The notes beneath the pieces are model-generated. The model made no database searches, was not told the origin of the DNA, and worked only from the letters and a program-made list of their open reading frames with translations. A program made the translations under genes and the position numbers. DNA of 59,932 bases, taken from positions 1-59,932 of the forward strand of contig CAKRVB010000015.1 of assembly GCA_934408725.1 (NCBI GenBank). Direction: 5' to 3'. Below are positions 52,417 to 59,932 of this stretch, piece by piece (the stretch's first letter is position 1; every line of letters starts with the position of its first letter). Source of the stretch: an uncultured Marvinbryantia sp. (lineage in GTDB: Bacteria > Bacillota > Clostridia > Lachnospirales > Lachnospiraceae).

Positions 52417-52820
52417 TTGTTAATCTCCTGCCTTTGCTGTAAAGCCAGACCAATTAATCTGTCTGCATGGTCTGCCATAAACAATGGAATATTTAACATA
52501 TCATCATCCAGTTTCAAATTGTCCAGTGAAAAACGCACTCGAAGTTTCACCTTATCTGGAAAAAGTTCTTTAAACTTCTTAAGGCTCTTACTTCCTGTAT
52601 TGTCTTCTGCTTTCACTTCTACTGGAAATCTTTGGTTATTTCAAAAAATTCTTTGTATTCTTCATTTTCATCAAAGTTAACGTATGCCGTATTTTCATAA
52701 TAACGTCTGCTAAATTCCTTTAATATCCAGGTTTTTCCAACTTGTCGAACACCTTTTATGATTTTAAGAATACTTATATACCTGTTACTTATGGTTTTAT
52801 TATAAGAAGAATTCAGTAAA
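52404..52820 (-). pseudogene. Remnant of an AAA/DUF4143-type ATPase
   Basis: Minus-strand pieces of one gene. Upstream: SILKIIKGVRQVGKTWILKEF (Walker A, translated from the region 52640-52800) then YYENTAYVNFDENEEYKEFFEITKDFQ and a stop. Downstream, in another frame: VEVKAEDNTGSKSLKKFK...RFSLDNL...ILNIPLFMAD (52404-52630). These are the first and last parts of a DUF4143-type ATPase of about 400 residues. The middle is missing, so the gene is dead. Its 3' end overlaps dinB by 13 nt. Confidence 0.8.
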
Positions 52821-52858
52821 AAAACAACAGAATCACATTTTTCTATATAATTCTGTGA

Positions 52859-54541
52859 TTACGACACTCTTCCGTTCTCCATCTCGTATACCTCATCTGC
52901 CACGTTCATGGTGGATTTCCGGTGGGATACCAGCACGACGGTTCTAGTCTTGCAGGCTTCCCGGATGGATTTGAGGATGATTCCTTCGTTCAGAGAATCC
53001 AGGTTGCTGGTTGGTTCATCCATCAGAAGAAATGGTGCATCGTGTAAAAATGCTCTGGCGATACCAATTCTCTGCTTTTCACCACCTGAAAGAGTATCTC
53101 CCAGTTCACCGACTTTCGTATCATATCCGTTTGGCAGTGTCTGAATGAAGTCATGAATGGATGCTTTCTTTGCCGCTTCGACGATCTCTTCTCTGGATGC
53201 TCCCGGCCTGCCGATGGCGATATTATTGGCTATGGAGTCATGGAAAAGATGGGTTTCCTGCGTCACATAGCTTTCCATATCTCGTAAAGTTCTGGTTGGA
53301 ATCTGACGGATCTCTGATCCATTTACTTCTAGGGTTCCCTGATTCACATCCCAGAATCGCATCAGAAGCTTTAATAATGTGGACTTTCCGCTGCCGCTGG
53401 CACCGTGGATGCCAATGATCTTCCCCGGATTCAGATTGATAGAATAATCCTTCAAGATGATTTCATTCTCATAGGCGAATGTCACATGCCGTGCGCTGGC
53501 TCCTGTAAATTCCATCACTGGCTGCTGTTTTCCTGCATCATTTTCTGGCACTTCTTCTACCATCGGTGTTTCTTCCAATATAGAGAGCACTCTCTCACCG
53601 CTGGCCAGTGTCTGATTCAGATTGTTGGATAAGCTGGACAGTGCCACCACCGGTCCAAAGGATCCCATCTGTGCAACGGTGCAGATCACTACTGCCTCAA
53701 AGCCCACAGCACCTTTCCCATATAAGGCCAGCATCAGAAACAGCATTCCAAAAGAACAGAGCAAGATTACCAGATTGGTCACGGCTCTCTGACCGCCTTC
53801 CATGCGACTTAACTCTTTCTGCATATTGACAAGGGAAACTGAACGCTCTTCCATCTGCTTCTCTCGCTCTTCTCCATATCCGTACTGAATCGTCTCGTCC
53901 AGTCCTCTCATGGATTCCAGCACGAAACTGTTCAGTTCTCCAAAGGCATTGCGGTACTCCATCCCCTGACTGCCACTGCGTCTTCCATTCCATAAGGGAA
54001 TCACCAGTCCCACACAGAGATAGGCCCCCAGTGCAAAAAGCCCGGCACACCAATGGAAATGACCTATGAATCCTATCATGACAAGGGATGTCAAGATAGC
54101 AATAGCGATGGGTGAAATCGTATGGGCGTAAAACACTTCCAAAAGTTCAATATCCGTGGTAATAATAGAGATCAGATTTCCCTTATCCCGTCCTTCCAGT
54201 TTCGCTGGACAGAGCTTTCTCAGTGCTGCAAATACTTTGTGCCGGATCACTGCCAACAGTTTAAACGCAATAAAATGATTGCAGTACTGTTCTGCATAAT
54301 GAAGGATTCCACGCAGCACCGCCAGCGCAATCAATAAGAAAAACAGCCTGCCAGAAATACCGCTTCCATCCGTTATCGTTACCACCGCCCCGGCGGCTGT
54401 AATCGTCAAAAAGATCGCACACAGATATCCGAGAGTTCCAAGAAAGATCGCTGCCAGCATGATCGGAAGCATAGGCTTTACCAGACCGATCAGCTGACTC
54501 ATGATCTGGATGCCGCTTCGTCTTTTTGTCTGCTTTCTCAT
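52859..54541 (-). CDS. ABC exporter half-transporter (CydC-like), second subunit
   Basis: 560 residues. Six-helix transmembrane domain (~1-310), then an ATPase domain: Walker A GASGSGKSTLLKLL, Q-loop YVTQETHLFH, signature LSGGEKQRIGIARAFLHD, Walker B FLLMDEPTSNLD, and H-loop VVLVSHR. It overlaps the preceding transporter by 4 nt and together they form a heterodimer, like CydDC thiol exporters and related pairs. Substrate unknown; a DtxR-like regulator pair upstream suggests a metal- or redox-related substrate. Confidence 0.92.
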   Translation of the reverse strand: MRKQTKRRSGIQIMSQLIGLVKPMLPIMLAAIFLGTLGYLCAIFLTITAAGAVVTITDGSGISGRLFFLLIALAVLRGILHYAEQYCNHFIAFKLLAVIRHKVFAALRKLCPAKLEGRDKGNLISIITTDIELLEVFYAHTISPIAIAILTSLVMIGFIGHFHWCAGLFALGAYLCVGLVIPLWNGRRSGSQGMEYRNAFGELNSFVLESMRGLDETIQYGYGEEREKQMEERSVSLVNMQKELSRMEGGQRAVTNLVILLCSFGMLFLMLALYGKGAVGFEAVVICTVAQMGSFGPVVALSSLSNNLNQTLASGERVLSILEETPMVEEVPENDAGKQQPVMEFTGASARHVTFAYENEIILKDYSINLNPGKIIGIHGASGSGKSTLLKLLMRFWDVNQGTLEVNGSEIRQIPTRTLRDMESYVTQETHLFHDSIANNIAIGRPGASREEIVEAAKKASIHDFIQTLPNGYDTKVGELGDTLSGGEKQRIGIARAFLHDAPFLLMDEPTSNLDSLNEGIILKSIREACKTRTVVLVSHRKSTMNVADEVYEMENGRVS

Positions 54542-56274
54542 GCTGTCACCGCCTTCGTATATTCCTCCAGTTTTTTCTGGCTTTCATACAGGGCATAGTA
54601 TCCTCCCTGCCGGTTCATCAGTTCCTCATGGATTCCCATTTCCCGGATTCTGCCGCCATCCAGCATACAGATAACATCGGAATCCACCACATTTGCCAGT
54701 CTGTGGGAGATCAGCAGCACCGTCCTGGTCTTTGCCAGTTCCCGGATTACCTGCATGATCAGTTCTTCGCTCTCCATGTCAATATTGGAAGTCGCCTCAT
54801 CAAAGATATAGACCGGCGTATCATGAAGCAAGGCCCTGGCCAGTGCCAGCCTCTGCCGCTGTCCACCAGAAAGATTGCCCGCCTGTTCCAGAAGTGTTGT
54901 CTGCAGTCCCTGCTGCGTCTGTAAAAACGCCCACAGGTTTACTTTTTCCAGCACCACCTTCATCTCTTCTTCTGTTGCATTCGGCCGAGCCATACAGAGA
55001 TTTTCCTTCACCGTGCCCTTAAATAAATAGCTGTTGTGTGTCACCACCGTGATATACTTCATCAGATCTGTTTCCGGGATCTGGCTGATCTCACTGTCGC
55101 CGATCCGAATGCTCCCGGTATATCCTTTGTTTTTTCCACTTAACAATCCGGAAATCGTGCTTTTTCCACAGCCGGAGGTTCCTACCAGCGATACAAAGCT
55201 TCCGGCTTTCAGTGTCAGGTCGATACCTTTTAGTATCTCCCGATCCTGTTCATAAGAAAAATGCACTGCGGATAAAGTGATGTCCTCTGCCCTGGCCGAC
55301 ACCTTTGCACTTCCCTGCTCTGGTTCTGGCAGATCCAGCAAGGCAAAGATCTTGTCGCTGGCCGCCATCCCATTCATGGCAATGTGGAAAAAGGAGCCAA
55401 GAAGGCGCAGCGGAATAAAGAACTCCGATGCCAGAAGCAGGATGGTCAACGTACCTGCCAGATCCAGACGGTCCTTGACAAATTCACTGATGGCTACGAT
55501 CATTCCCACGGCAGCACCGCCATAAGCCATGATATCCATCACACTGGTAGAATTCAGCTGCATCGTCAGCACCTTCATGGTAATACTGCGAAACTGCTGC
55601 GCCTCTTCATCCATCTCCTGTGCTTTCTGCTCATCGGCCTGATAAATTTTCAAGGTCGTCAATCCCTGCAGATTTTCCAGAAAGCTGTCACCCAATCCTG
55701 TATACACGCTCCAGTATTTATCCAGAAGCCGCTTTGCGATCTTCTGCACCACCACGATCGACAGTGGAATCAACGGCACACAGATCAACAGAACCACGCT
55801 GGCTTTCAGGCTCACTCTGGACAATACCAGAAATAAGGTCAGCGGTGCCAGCAGGCTGTAAAACAGCTGTGGCAGATATTTTCCAAAATAAATCTCCAGC
55901 TGCTCCACACCCTCTGAACTCATCTGTACAATCTCTGATGTGGAGATCTGCTCCCGGTACGATGCCCCGAGGCGAAGCAGTTTTTCATAGATTTTTTCTC
56001 TCAATATGCGCTTCACATCCACACTGGCTGCATAGGAAGCCCTCGATGCCAGCCGGTCACATACAAAGCGGATACCGATGGCAGCCACCAGTACCAGTGC
56101 TGACCGCCCCAGTGTCCTGCTGTCCGGTACACCTGAACATGCACTCTGAATCAAACCGGTCACTGAAAATACAGCAGCCATCTGCGCCAGAAGTGCCATC
56201 CACTGCCAGAAGATATTCTGTACAATGTATTTTTTTGCGTGAGAGAGAAGCGCTACCAGTCTTGTCTTAATCAT
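54538..56274 (-). CDS. ABC exporter half-transporter (CydD-like), first subunit
   Basis: 578 residues. Transmembrane domain of six helices (~15-310) and ATPase: Walker A GTSGCGKSTISGLLSG, Q-loop VVTHNSYLFKG, signature LSGGQRQRLALARALLHD, Walker B VYIFDEATSNID, H-loop LLISHRLAN. Both subunits look catalytically normal. It starts 50 nt after the second DtxR-like regulator. The order regulator-regulator-ABC-ABC indicates one operon. Confidence 0.92.
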   Translation of the reverse strand: MIKTRLVALLSHAKKYIVQNIFWQWMALLAQMAAVFSVTGLIQSACSGVPDSRTLGRSALVLVAAIGIRFVCDRLASRASYAASVDVKRILREKIYEKLLRLGASYREQISTSEIVQMSSEGVEQLEIYFGKYLPQLFYSLLAPLTLFLVLSRVSLKASVVLLICVPLIPLSIVVVQKIAKRLLDKYWSVYTGLGDSFLENLQGLTTLKIYQADEQKAQEMDEEAQQFRSITMKVLTMQLNSTSVMDIMAYGGAAVGMIVAISEFVKDRLDLAGTLTILLLASEFFIPLRLLGSFFHIAMNGMAASDKIFALLDLPEPEQGSAKVSARAEDITLSAVHFSYEQDREILKGIDLTLKAGSFVSLVGTSGCGKSTISGLLSGKNKGYTGSIRIGDSEISQIPETDLMKYITVVTHNSYLFKGTVKENLCMARPNATEEEMKVVLEKVNLWAFLQTQQGLQTTLLEQAGNLSGGQRQRLALARALLHDTPVYIFDEATSNIDMESEELIMQVIRELAKTRTVLLISHRLANVVDSDVICMLDGGRIREMGIHEELMNRQGGYYALYESQKKLEEYTKAVTA

Positions 56275-56323
56275 TTGCTATTCCTTCCTCTGTCTTTTTT
56301 CTATCTGGTAAAACTGGCTTTTT

Positions 56324-57163
56324 TCAAAGCCAGAATATCAGCAATGCTGTACTTTCCGGCATGTGGGCGCATCCCACACTACATGTGACGGTGATGGCTA
56401 CCCTGCCTTTGATGATTCCTCTGCTGTTCTGTGCAAACCTGCATGCTTCCAGCGGTATGTTGACTTTGTTTCCCCGTATCTCCGCTTTATGAAGTCTGCC
56501 GTTGCATTCGTATTTCAGGGATGATAATTTTCCTTCCATCCGGGTATGATCCAGTCTGGACATGGCATTCATCTTTCGGATGCTCAGTTCCAGCCAGTTT
56601 CCCCGCTTGTTGTGCCGGAGTATGGCCTGCCGCTCAAATCCCCGGTCTGCCATAGACCGCCTTCGCATCTGTTCTGTCCCGCTGCCGGCCTGATAGATGG
56701 TGATGCATACCGGCCAGCTGCCCCATTCCAGGACATCATTCAGAAAGGATTCTTCCTTCCAGACCAGCGGCCCTTTGGCATGCTGCACCGGTGACCGGTC
56801 ACTTCGCACGATCCGGCCAAGGGTGGCACAATCCAGATTTTCAATCAGCCTTTTTAAGGTTTCTTTCTGTGCCTCTTCCTCTACCCCGATCCGTGCCAGA
56901 TACTTTTCTGTCTCCTCCAGCAGCTTTCGATACCGCTCCAGCATCATTTTCCCTGTTACGGTAAATTCATACTTTTCATTCAAGATTCCTTTTTCACAGC
57001 AGCTTTTCAGATAACGGCTGACCGCCGGATGGCTGACACCGCATTTTTCGGCGATCTCCATAACTGCTCCACGCTTCCAGCCAATCTTTTCCAGCTCCAT
57101 CAGATACTGGATCTGAAGGAGCGATGGCAATCCTGCCTGCTGTATTTCTTCTGTCATTTTCAT
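56324..57163 (-). CDS. DtxR/MarR-like regulator B with novel C-terminal domain
   Basis: 279 residues. Winged helix at ~10-70 (LQIQYLMELEKIGWKRGAVMEIAEKCGVSHPAVSRYLKSCCEKGILN) and a helical segment to ~130 resembling the DtxR dimerisation region. A C-terminal domain of ~150 residues has no match that I recognise and contains beta strands (VCITIYQAG, WLELSIRKM). A Cys-rich turn ends it (TCSVGCAHMPES). It lies 27 nt after a second gene of the same size and layout. Both stand before the ABC exporter. Presumed to respond to a metal or redox signal. Confidence 0.75.
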   Translation of the reverse strand: MKMTEEIQQAGLPSLLQIQYLMELEKIGWKRGAVMEIAEKCGVSHPAVSRYLKSCCEKGILNEKYEFTVTGKMMLERYRKLLEETEKYLARIGVEEEAQKETLKRLIENLDCATLGRIVRSDRSPVQHAKGPLVWKEESFLNDVLEWGSWPVCITIYQAGSGTEQMRRRSMADRGFERQAILRHNKRGNWLELSIRKMNAMSRLDHTRMEGKLSSLKYECNGRLHKAEIRGNKVNIPLEACRFAQNSRGIIKGRVAITVTCSVGCAHMPESTALLIFWL

Positions 57164-57190
57164 TTCTCATTCCTTTCATCATCCATATTT

Positions 57191-58027
57191 CTACGAGAGG
57201 TGAACATTCAGTTCTCTGCATGCCTTTTCGGATGGGACTTCTCCCTCTTTTACGATGGCGATCAGAATCTCTCCTTCTATGATGGGATCAGATGGACAAA
57301 TGATAAATTCAAATGCCTGGGTGGGAATGCTTATGATCTGATCCAGTTCTTCCGCCTGGATCCATCCGGCATCCCGATCCATGTACCACAGCTTTTCGGT
57401 ACGGCTTTCCTCTTTTCTGGTCAGCTGCAGGGTACTTTGTTCCCGGCTGATCTCCAGCGTCATCCATTCCTCATACCAGTAATACTCCTGTGCCAGCTTT
57501 CTCGGACACAGCCGCTCCACCTGGTAGATTCCCATACCTGCTTCATAGGTTCCAGGCTGATACCGAAACTGCAGATCGGAATGACGCAGGGCCCGTTCAC
57601 TGGATACTCCGCTGTTGATGAACTGACAGATGCTCTCTACTGTCTTCTCTCCTGCCACATGTTCGATCCGGCAGGCATCCCCTTCTGCATCCTCCGGGCT
57701 TACCCCGGCCAGCTGCAGGAACTGGGTAAATGTCTCATGACGGTATCCCAGTTCTTCTCCTCTGGCGATTCCAAAAGAAGTCAGCTGAATCTCGTCTGCG
57801 CCGGTCAGTGGATAAATATACCCGTATTCCAGCATCTTCTTCAGGTAATAGGTGCCTTCCCGCCTGGATAACTGAAATTCTTCACACAGTCTGGCGATTG
57901 ACAGAGGCCATCCTCTTTGCCTCCATCTGCACAGCTGCTCCAGCATATCTTCTGCTTTTTCCCGTCTGGAACAGGGCATTCCACCTTCCATATCTTCTGT
58001 TAATTCCTGTCCGTTTTTATCACTCAT
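57191..58027 (-). CDS. DtxR-like regulator A with novel C-terminal domain
   Basis: 278 residues from ATG 58027 (AAGGAG 6 nt upstream). Winged helix ~25-80 (LSIARLCEEFQLSRREGTYYLKKMLEYGYIYPLTGADEIQLTSFG). DtxR-type dimerisation and metal segment: YRHETFTQFLQLAGVSPEDAEGDACRIEHV is close to the H-E-x2...D-x2-x-H pattern of iron/manganese-dependent repressors. The C-terminal half (QEYYWYEEWMTLEISREQSTLQLTRKEE) is unfamiliar. First gene of a four-gene operon with regulator B and the ABC exporter. Likely autoregulated at a palindrome by the promoter. Confidence 0.78.
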   Translation of the reverse strand: MSDKNGQELTEDMEGGMPCSRREKAEDMLEQLCRWRQRGWPLSIARLCEEFQLSRREGTYYLKKMLEYGYIYPLTGADEIQLTSFGIARGEELGYRHETFTQFLQLAGVSPEDAEGDACRIEHVAGEKTVESICQFINSGVSSERALRHSDLQFRYQPGTYEAGMGIYQVERLCPRKLAQEYYWYEEWMTLEISREQSTLQLTRKEESRTEKLWYMDRDAGWIQAEELDQIISIPTQAFEFIICPSDPIIEGEILIAIVKEGEVPSEKACRELNVHLS

Positions 58028-58061
58028 ACAAGCTCCTTGTAAGTTCAGACTAATCAAAGTT

Positions 58062-58103
58062 TTTATATCATGCGTATTTGTTAGTGTCAACAAATTTTTG
58101 TTG
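58062..58103 (-). promoter_or_regulatory. Promoter of the regulator/ABC operon with palindrome
   Basis: TTGACA (58085-58090), 17-bp spacer, TATAAA (58062-58067) on the minus strand. The 16-bp palindrome CAACAAATTTTTGTTG (58088-58103) overlaps the upstream edge of the -35, so it may be an operator for one of the DtxR-like proteins. Confidence 0.65.
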
Positions 58104-58177
58104 TTTCGTGCTTACCAGTTACGGTTTTGATTAGTACAAAATGGCTTATTTATGGGATTTTTGAAAAAAGAGACATG

Positions 58178-58214
58178 AAAAAAACGCTCAAGTTGCGTTA
58201 ATACGCATGAGCGT
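58178..58214 (-). terminator. Hairpin with minus-strand T tract
   Basis: ACGCTCA and TGAGCGT form the stem (inner TTGCGT/ACGCA), followed on the minus strand by seven T. No surviving gene on that strand directly upstream; it may end antisense or remnant transcription before the regulator operon. Confidence 0.7.
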
Positions 58215-58365
58215 TTGGCTGGTTTGTTTTTAAAGAAGCCGGTCAGGATCTGTGGTCTGTTCATCAATCAAAACAGCTTCTACCTGTATAATGGGTCGTT
58301 CTTCTGACAATCGCACATTATTTTTATATAGTTTAATGTGTGGTTGTCAAAGTGAGGTGAAAAAC

Positions 58366-58942
58366 ATGAACTACAAGGAGAAAATTGAAGAATTGTTAGA
58401 AGCATCGGTAGACGGTACGATCACCTCAGCACAGGTGACGGAAGCCGGGCTACACCGCAGCGTTTTACAAGAATTTGTCAGGAGCGGCGAAGTGTACCGT
58501 TTCGGACGTGGCCTGTATGTGCGGAGCAACACATGGGAGGACGATTTTGCCCTTTTGCAGCACAAGTATGGGCGAGGAATTTACTCACACGATACCGCGC
58601 TGTATCTGTTGGGCTATTCAGACCGTACCCCGGCCAAATATACGATGACCTTTCCAAAGGGCTATAATGCCCCATCCCTGAAGCAGGAAAATTTAATTAT
58701 CAAGCGCGTTGTGCCGACAAACTACGAGTTTGGCATAATTGAAATTAAATCCCCATCTGGCAATCCAATTCGTGTTTACGATTTGGAACGGACTCTGTGT
58801 GACATTCTGCGCGGCAACGGCAGCGATATTCAAATCGTTGGGGAAGCCATGAAACGCTATGCGGCATCCAAGACTCATGCTGTACGCAGACCAGCTTCGC
58901 GTGAAGCCCAAGGTGCTACGATACATGGAGGTATTGCTATGA
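58366..58942 (+). pseudogene. AbiEi-type antitoxin, frameshifted near its C-terminus
   Basis: The frame from ATG 58366 (AGGTGA upstream) gives an AbiEi-like antitoxin: an N-terminal winged helix (VTEAGLHRSVLQEFVRSGEVYRFGRGLYV), then YSHDTALYLLGYSDRTPAKYTMTFPKGY and VYDLERTLCDILRG. After KRYAASK the frame breaks. The expected C-terminus LMLYADQLRVKPKVLRYMEVLL reads in the +1 frame and ends at a TGA (58940-58942) that overlaps the next start. A small deletion, probably 3n+2, is the cause. Type IV toxin-antitoxin antitoxins repress their operon and phosphorylation or binding blocks the toxin; this copy is likely non-functional. Confidence 0.82.
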
Positions 58943-59085
58943 TTACAAAAAATCCAATGCAACTAAAAGCCTTTATCAAGAACAAAGCTGCAGAGAAGCA
59001 TATCTCGGCGCAACTCGTCATGCAAAATTATATGCTTGAACGGTTACTGGAACGTATTTCGATTATGGACGCAATTATGGTGTAA
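58939..59085 (+). pseudogene. AbiEii-type toxin fragment
   Basis: ATG 58939 overlaps the restored AbiEi stop (ATGA), the usual gene coupling. It reads MITKNPMQLKAFIKNKAAEKHISAQLVMQNYMLERLLERISI, the beginning of an AbiEii nucleotidyltransferase toxin. It then stops at residue 48. The catalytic domain, about 250 residues, is absent. Hence the system is dead as a pair. Confidence 0.82.
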
Positions 59086-59192
59086 ACAAGACGAAGATAG
59101 TTGCATATTACAATTTTTTGTATACTATAGTTAATAGATGAGATATATGCTTATCATGTGGGCTGACACATAAAATCCGAATTTCTTTCCAG

Positions 59193-59287
59193 ACTTCGGG
59201 TACCGGACAGTTGGCTGGCAACGGAAAAACCAGTTTTCTTATCGAACTTCGGATGCCGATCAGTTGACGGACAACAGAAAAATCAGT
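59193..59287. repeat. Two imperfect 42-bp direct repeats
   Basis: ACTTCGGGTACCGGACAGTT... (59193-59234) and ACTTCGGATGCCGATCAGTT... (59246-59287), 53 bp apart start to start. They lie in the 350-bp non-coding stretch 59086-59436 along with the hairpin at 59292-59332. Function unknown. Confidence 0.7.
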
Positions 59288-59291
59288 CATG

Positions 59292-59332
59292 AAAGGAAGG
59301 TGTCATCTGCTGCGGCAGATGAACCTTCCTTT
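59292..59332. terminator. Strong hairpin in the intergenic stretch
   Basis: AAAGGAAGGT / ACCTTCCTTT with inner CATCTGC / GCAGATG around TGCG. It is a near-perfect 17-bp stem, flanked by AT-rich sequence but with only a short T run (TTTAAATTT). It may serve as a terminator, or as a boundary of the degraded region. Confidence 0.6.
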
Positions 59333-59436
59333 AAATTTGTCAAAATATCAACATATTATGATCTTTTAATATACAACACATATTTATTTTTCTGATTTGT
59401 ACCATTCATTTAGAATTTTATTATAGAAAACCATAT

Positions 59437-59730
59437 CTACATAGTAATATGGCTACGCTTGTCCGGATCTAAAATCGTCAACAGCTCACAATAATGAGAC
59501 CAACTCAATTTGCCAGACACTGTCTGGCAAATTGGATATGCAAGATAAAACGCCCTCATGTTCTGCAAATTAGAACGTGAAAAACCTTTTCCAAATTCCG
59601 TTGTTAATTCTTTTGAAAGCTGCTTTAATGTCTGCTTTCCATATTGACTCTGTTGTGAATCTTCGTGACTTTGACTCCACATTTCCTGAAACAAAACGAT
59701 CCATTTCATAAAATGCCGAAGTTTTTCCAC
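59437..59730 (-). pseudogene. Fragment of a YhcG/DUF1016-type nuclease gene
   Basis: 97 residues resembling only the N-terminal helical domain of the DUF1016/YhcG family: QYGKQTLKQLSKELTTEFGKGFSRSNLQNMRAFYLAYP and QTVSGKLSWSHYCELLTI. Intact family members are ~330-370 residues and carry a C-terminal PD-(D/E)XK nuclease domain, which is missing. I read it as a truncated remnant. It lies among other broken defence or toxin genes. A functional short form cannot be excluded. Confidence 0.78.
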
Positions 59731-59736
59731 AAATAG

Positions 59737-59765
59737 TTTACTTTTTCACGGAAATGTATTAGAAT
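59737..59765 (+). promoter_or_regulatory. Promoter of the PFK-like gene
   Basis: TTTACT (59737-59742), 17-bp spacer, TAGAAT (59760-59765), 42 bp before the start of the last gene. Moderate match to the sigma-A consensus. Confidence 0.55.
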
Positions 59766-59807
59766 TTGAATGTATGTAAAATTATACATAAAAAGGAGAT
59801 TGAAAAA

Positions 59808-59932
59808 ATGAATATTTCACCGCTTCAGAAAGCAAGATACGAGTATACTCCAAAACTTCCTGGAATGCTGAGACACGGCATTGCAGATATCTGTGTAAAA
59901 GAGGGAGAAGCAACTCAGAGCGTAGCTGATCA
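59808..59932 (+). CDS. Pyrophosphate-dependent phosphofructokinase-like protein, partial
   Basis: First 41 codons only; the gene runs off the right edge. It begins MNISPLQKARYEYTPKLPGM and continues to VKEGEATQSVADQ, which matches the opening of large diphosphate-fructose-6-phosphate 1-phosphotransferases of Clostridia. AAAAGGAGATTG lies upstream of ATG. The catalytic core is outside the window, so the call rests on the N-terminal extension. Confidence 0.75.
   Translation, partial: MNISPLQKARYEYTPKLPGMLRHGIADICVKEGEATQSVAD

Noticed and set aside
59108..59290. 60-residue minus-strand open frame over the direct repeats
   Set aside because: It is only the translation of the 42-bp repeats; no ribosome site and no family resemblance.

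Overview
The window looks like a chromosomal segment from an anaerobic, spore-forming gut Firmicute, most likely family Lachnospiraceae (genus not resolved). The evidence is moderate GC; a spoIIGA-sigE-sigG sporulation locus; pyruvate formate-lyase fermentation; T-box and L20-leader RNAs; a PPi-PFK-like gene at the right edge; and a DUF5716/DUF5717 gene pair that I associate with Lachnospiraceae. No rRNA, tRNA or CRISPR array was seen.

Layout. 0-5 kb: pflB-pflA and enolase on the minus strand; both upstream regions carry the palindrome GTTAG-N6-CTAAC. 5-7.5 kb: a plus-strand four-gene operon of unknown zinc-ribbon/membrane proteins. 7.5-8.5 kb: a GH2-glycosidase-like protein that has lost its catalytic barrel. 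8.5-9.9 kb: infC-rpmI-rplT with an AUU start and an attenuator leader. 10-13 kb: thrS under a T-box that also covers a 67-residue membrane protein. 13-15.6 kb: a secreted repeat protein, a YdcF-like protein and a SEC-C protein.

15.75-21.87 kb is a 6.1-kb integrative element bounded by 62-bp imperfect repeats lying in the terminator and stop codon of a ykgJ-like gene. It carries a tyrosine integrase with duplicated arm sites, a pMV158-type HUH Rep protein, a hairpin with the matching nick sequence in its loop (a rolling-circle origin), a second tyrosine recombinase, a 179-nt nested stem structure (new ncRNA or single-strand origin candidate), an XRE regulator with paired operators and a GNAT cargo gene. 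No conjugation genes were seen.

21.9-32.4 kb holds housekeeping genes: YkgJ, a zinc-finger lipoprotein, YfcE phosphodiesterase, MATE exporter, lysA, a LysR regulator, and purA, purB, purF. 32.4-38.5 kb is an uncharacterised operon after nrdR: a 1185-residue helical-repeat protein, a 381-residue actin/Hsp70-like ATPase and a 266-residue helical protein. 38.6-41.5 kb is the sporulation block; the spoIIGA promoter keeps the unusual long spacer and Spo0A-box arrangement known from Bacillus. 41.5-46.6 kb has a two-component system, a 63-bp minisatellite, a ZIP metal transporter and an XRE/membrane regulator. 46.7-50.4 kb has a PucR-type regulator divergent from a URO-D methyltransferase-like gene and a CobW GTPase.

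50.4-59.7 kb mixes broken defence or toxin genes (frameshifted HEPN beside an intact MNT, an AAA/DUF4143 remnant, a collapsed AbiEi/AbiEii pair, a YhcG fragment) with a Y-family polymerase and a four-gene operon of two DtxR-like regulators and a heterodimeric ABC exporter. The window ends in the first 41 codons of a pyrophosphate-dependent phosphofructokinase-like gene.
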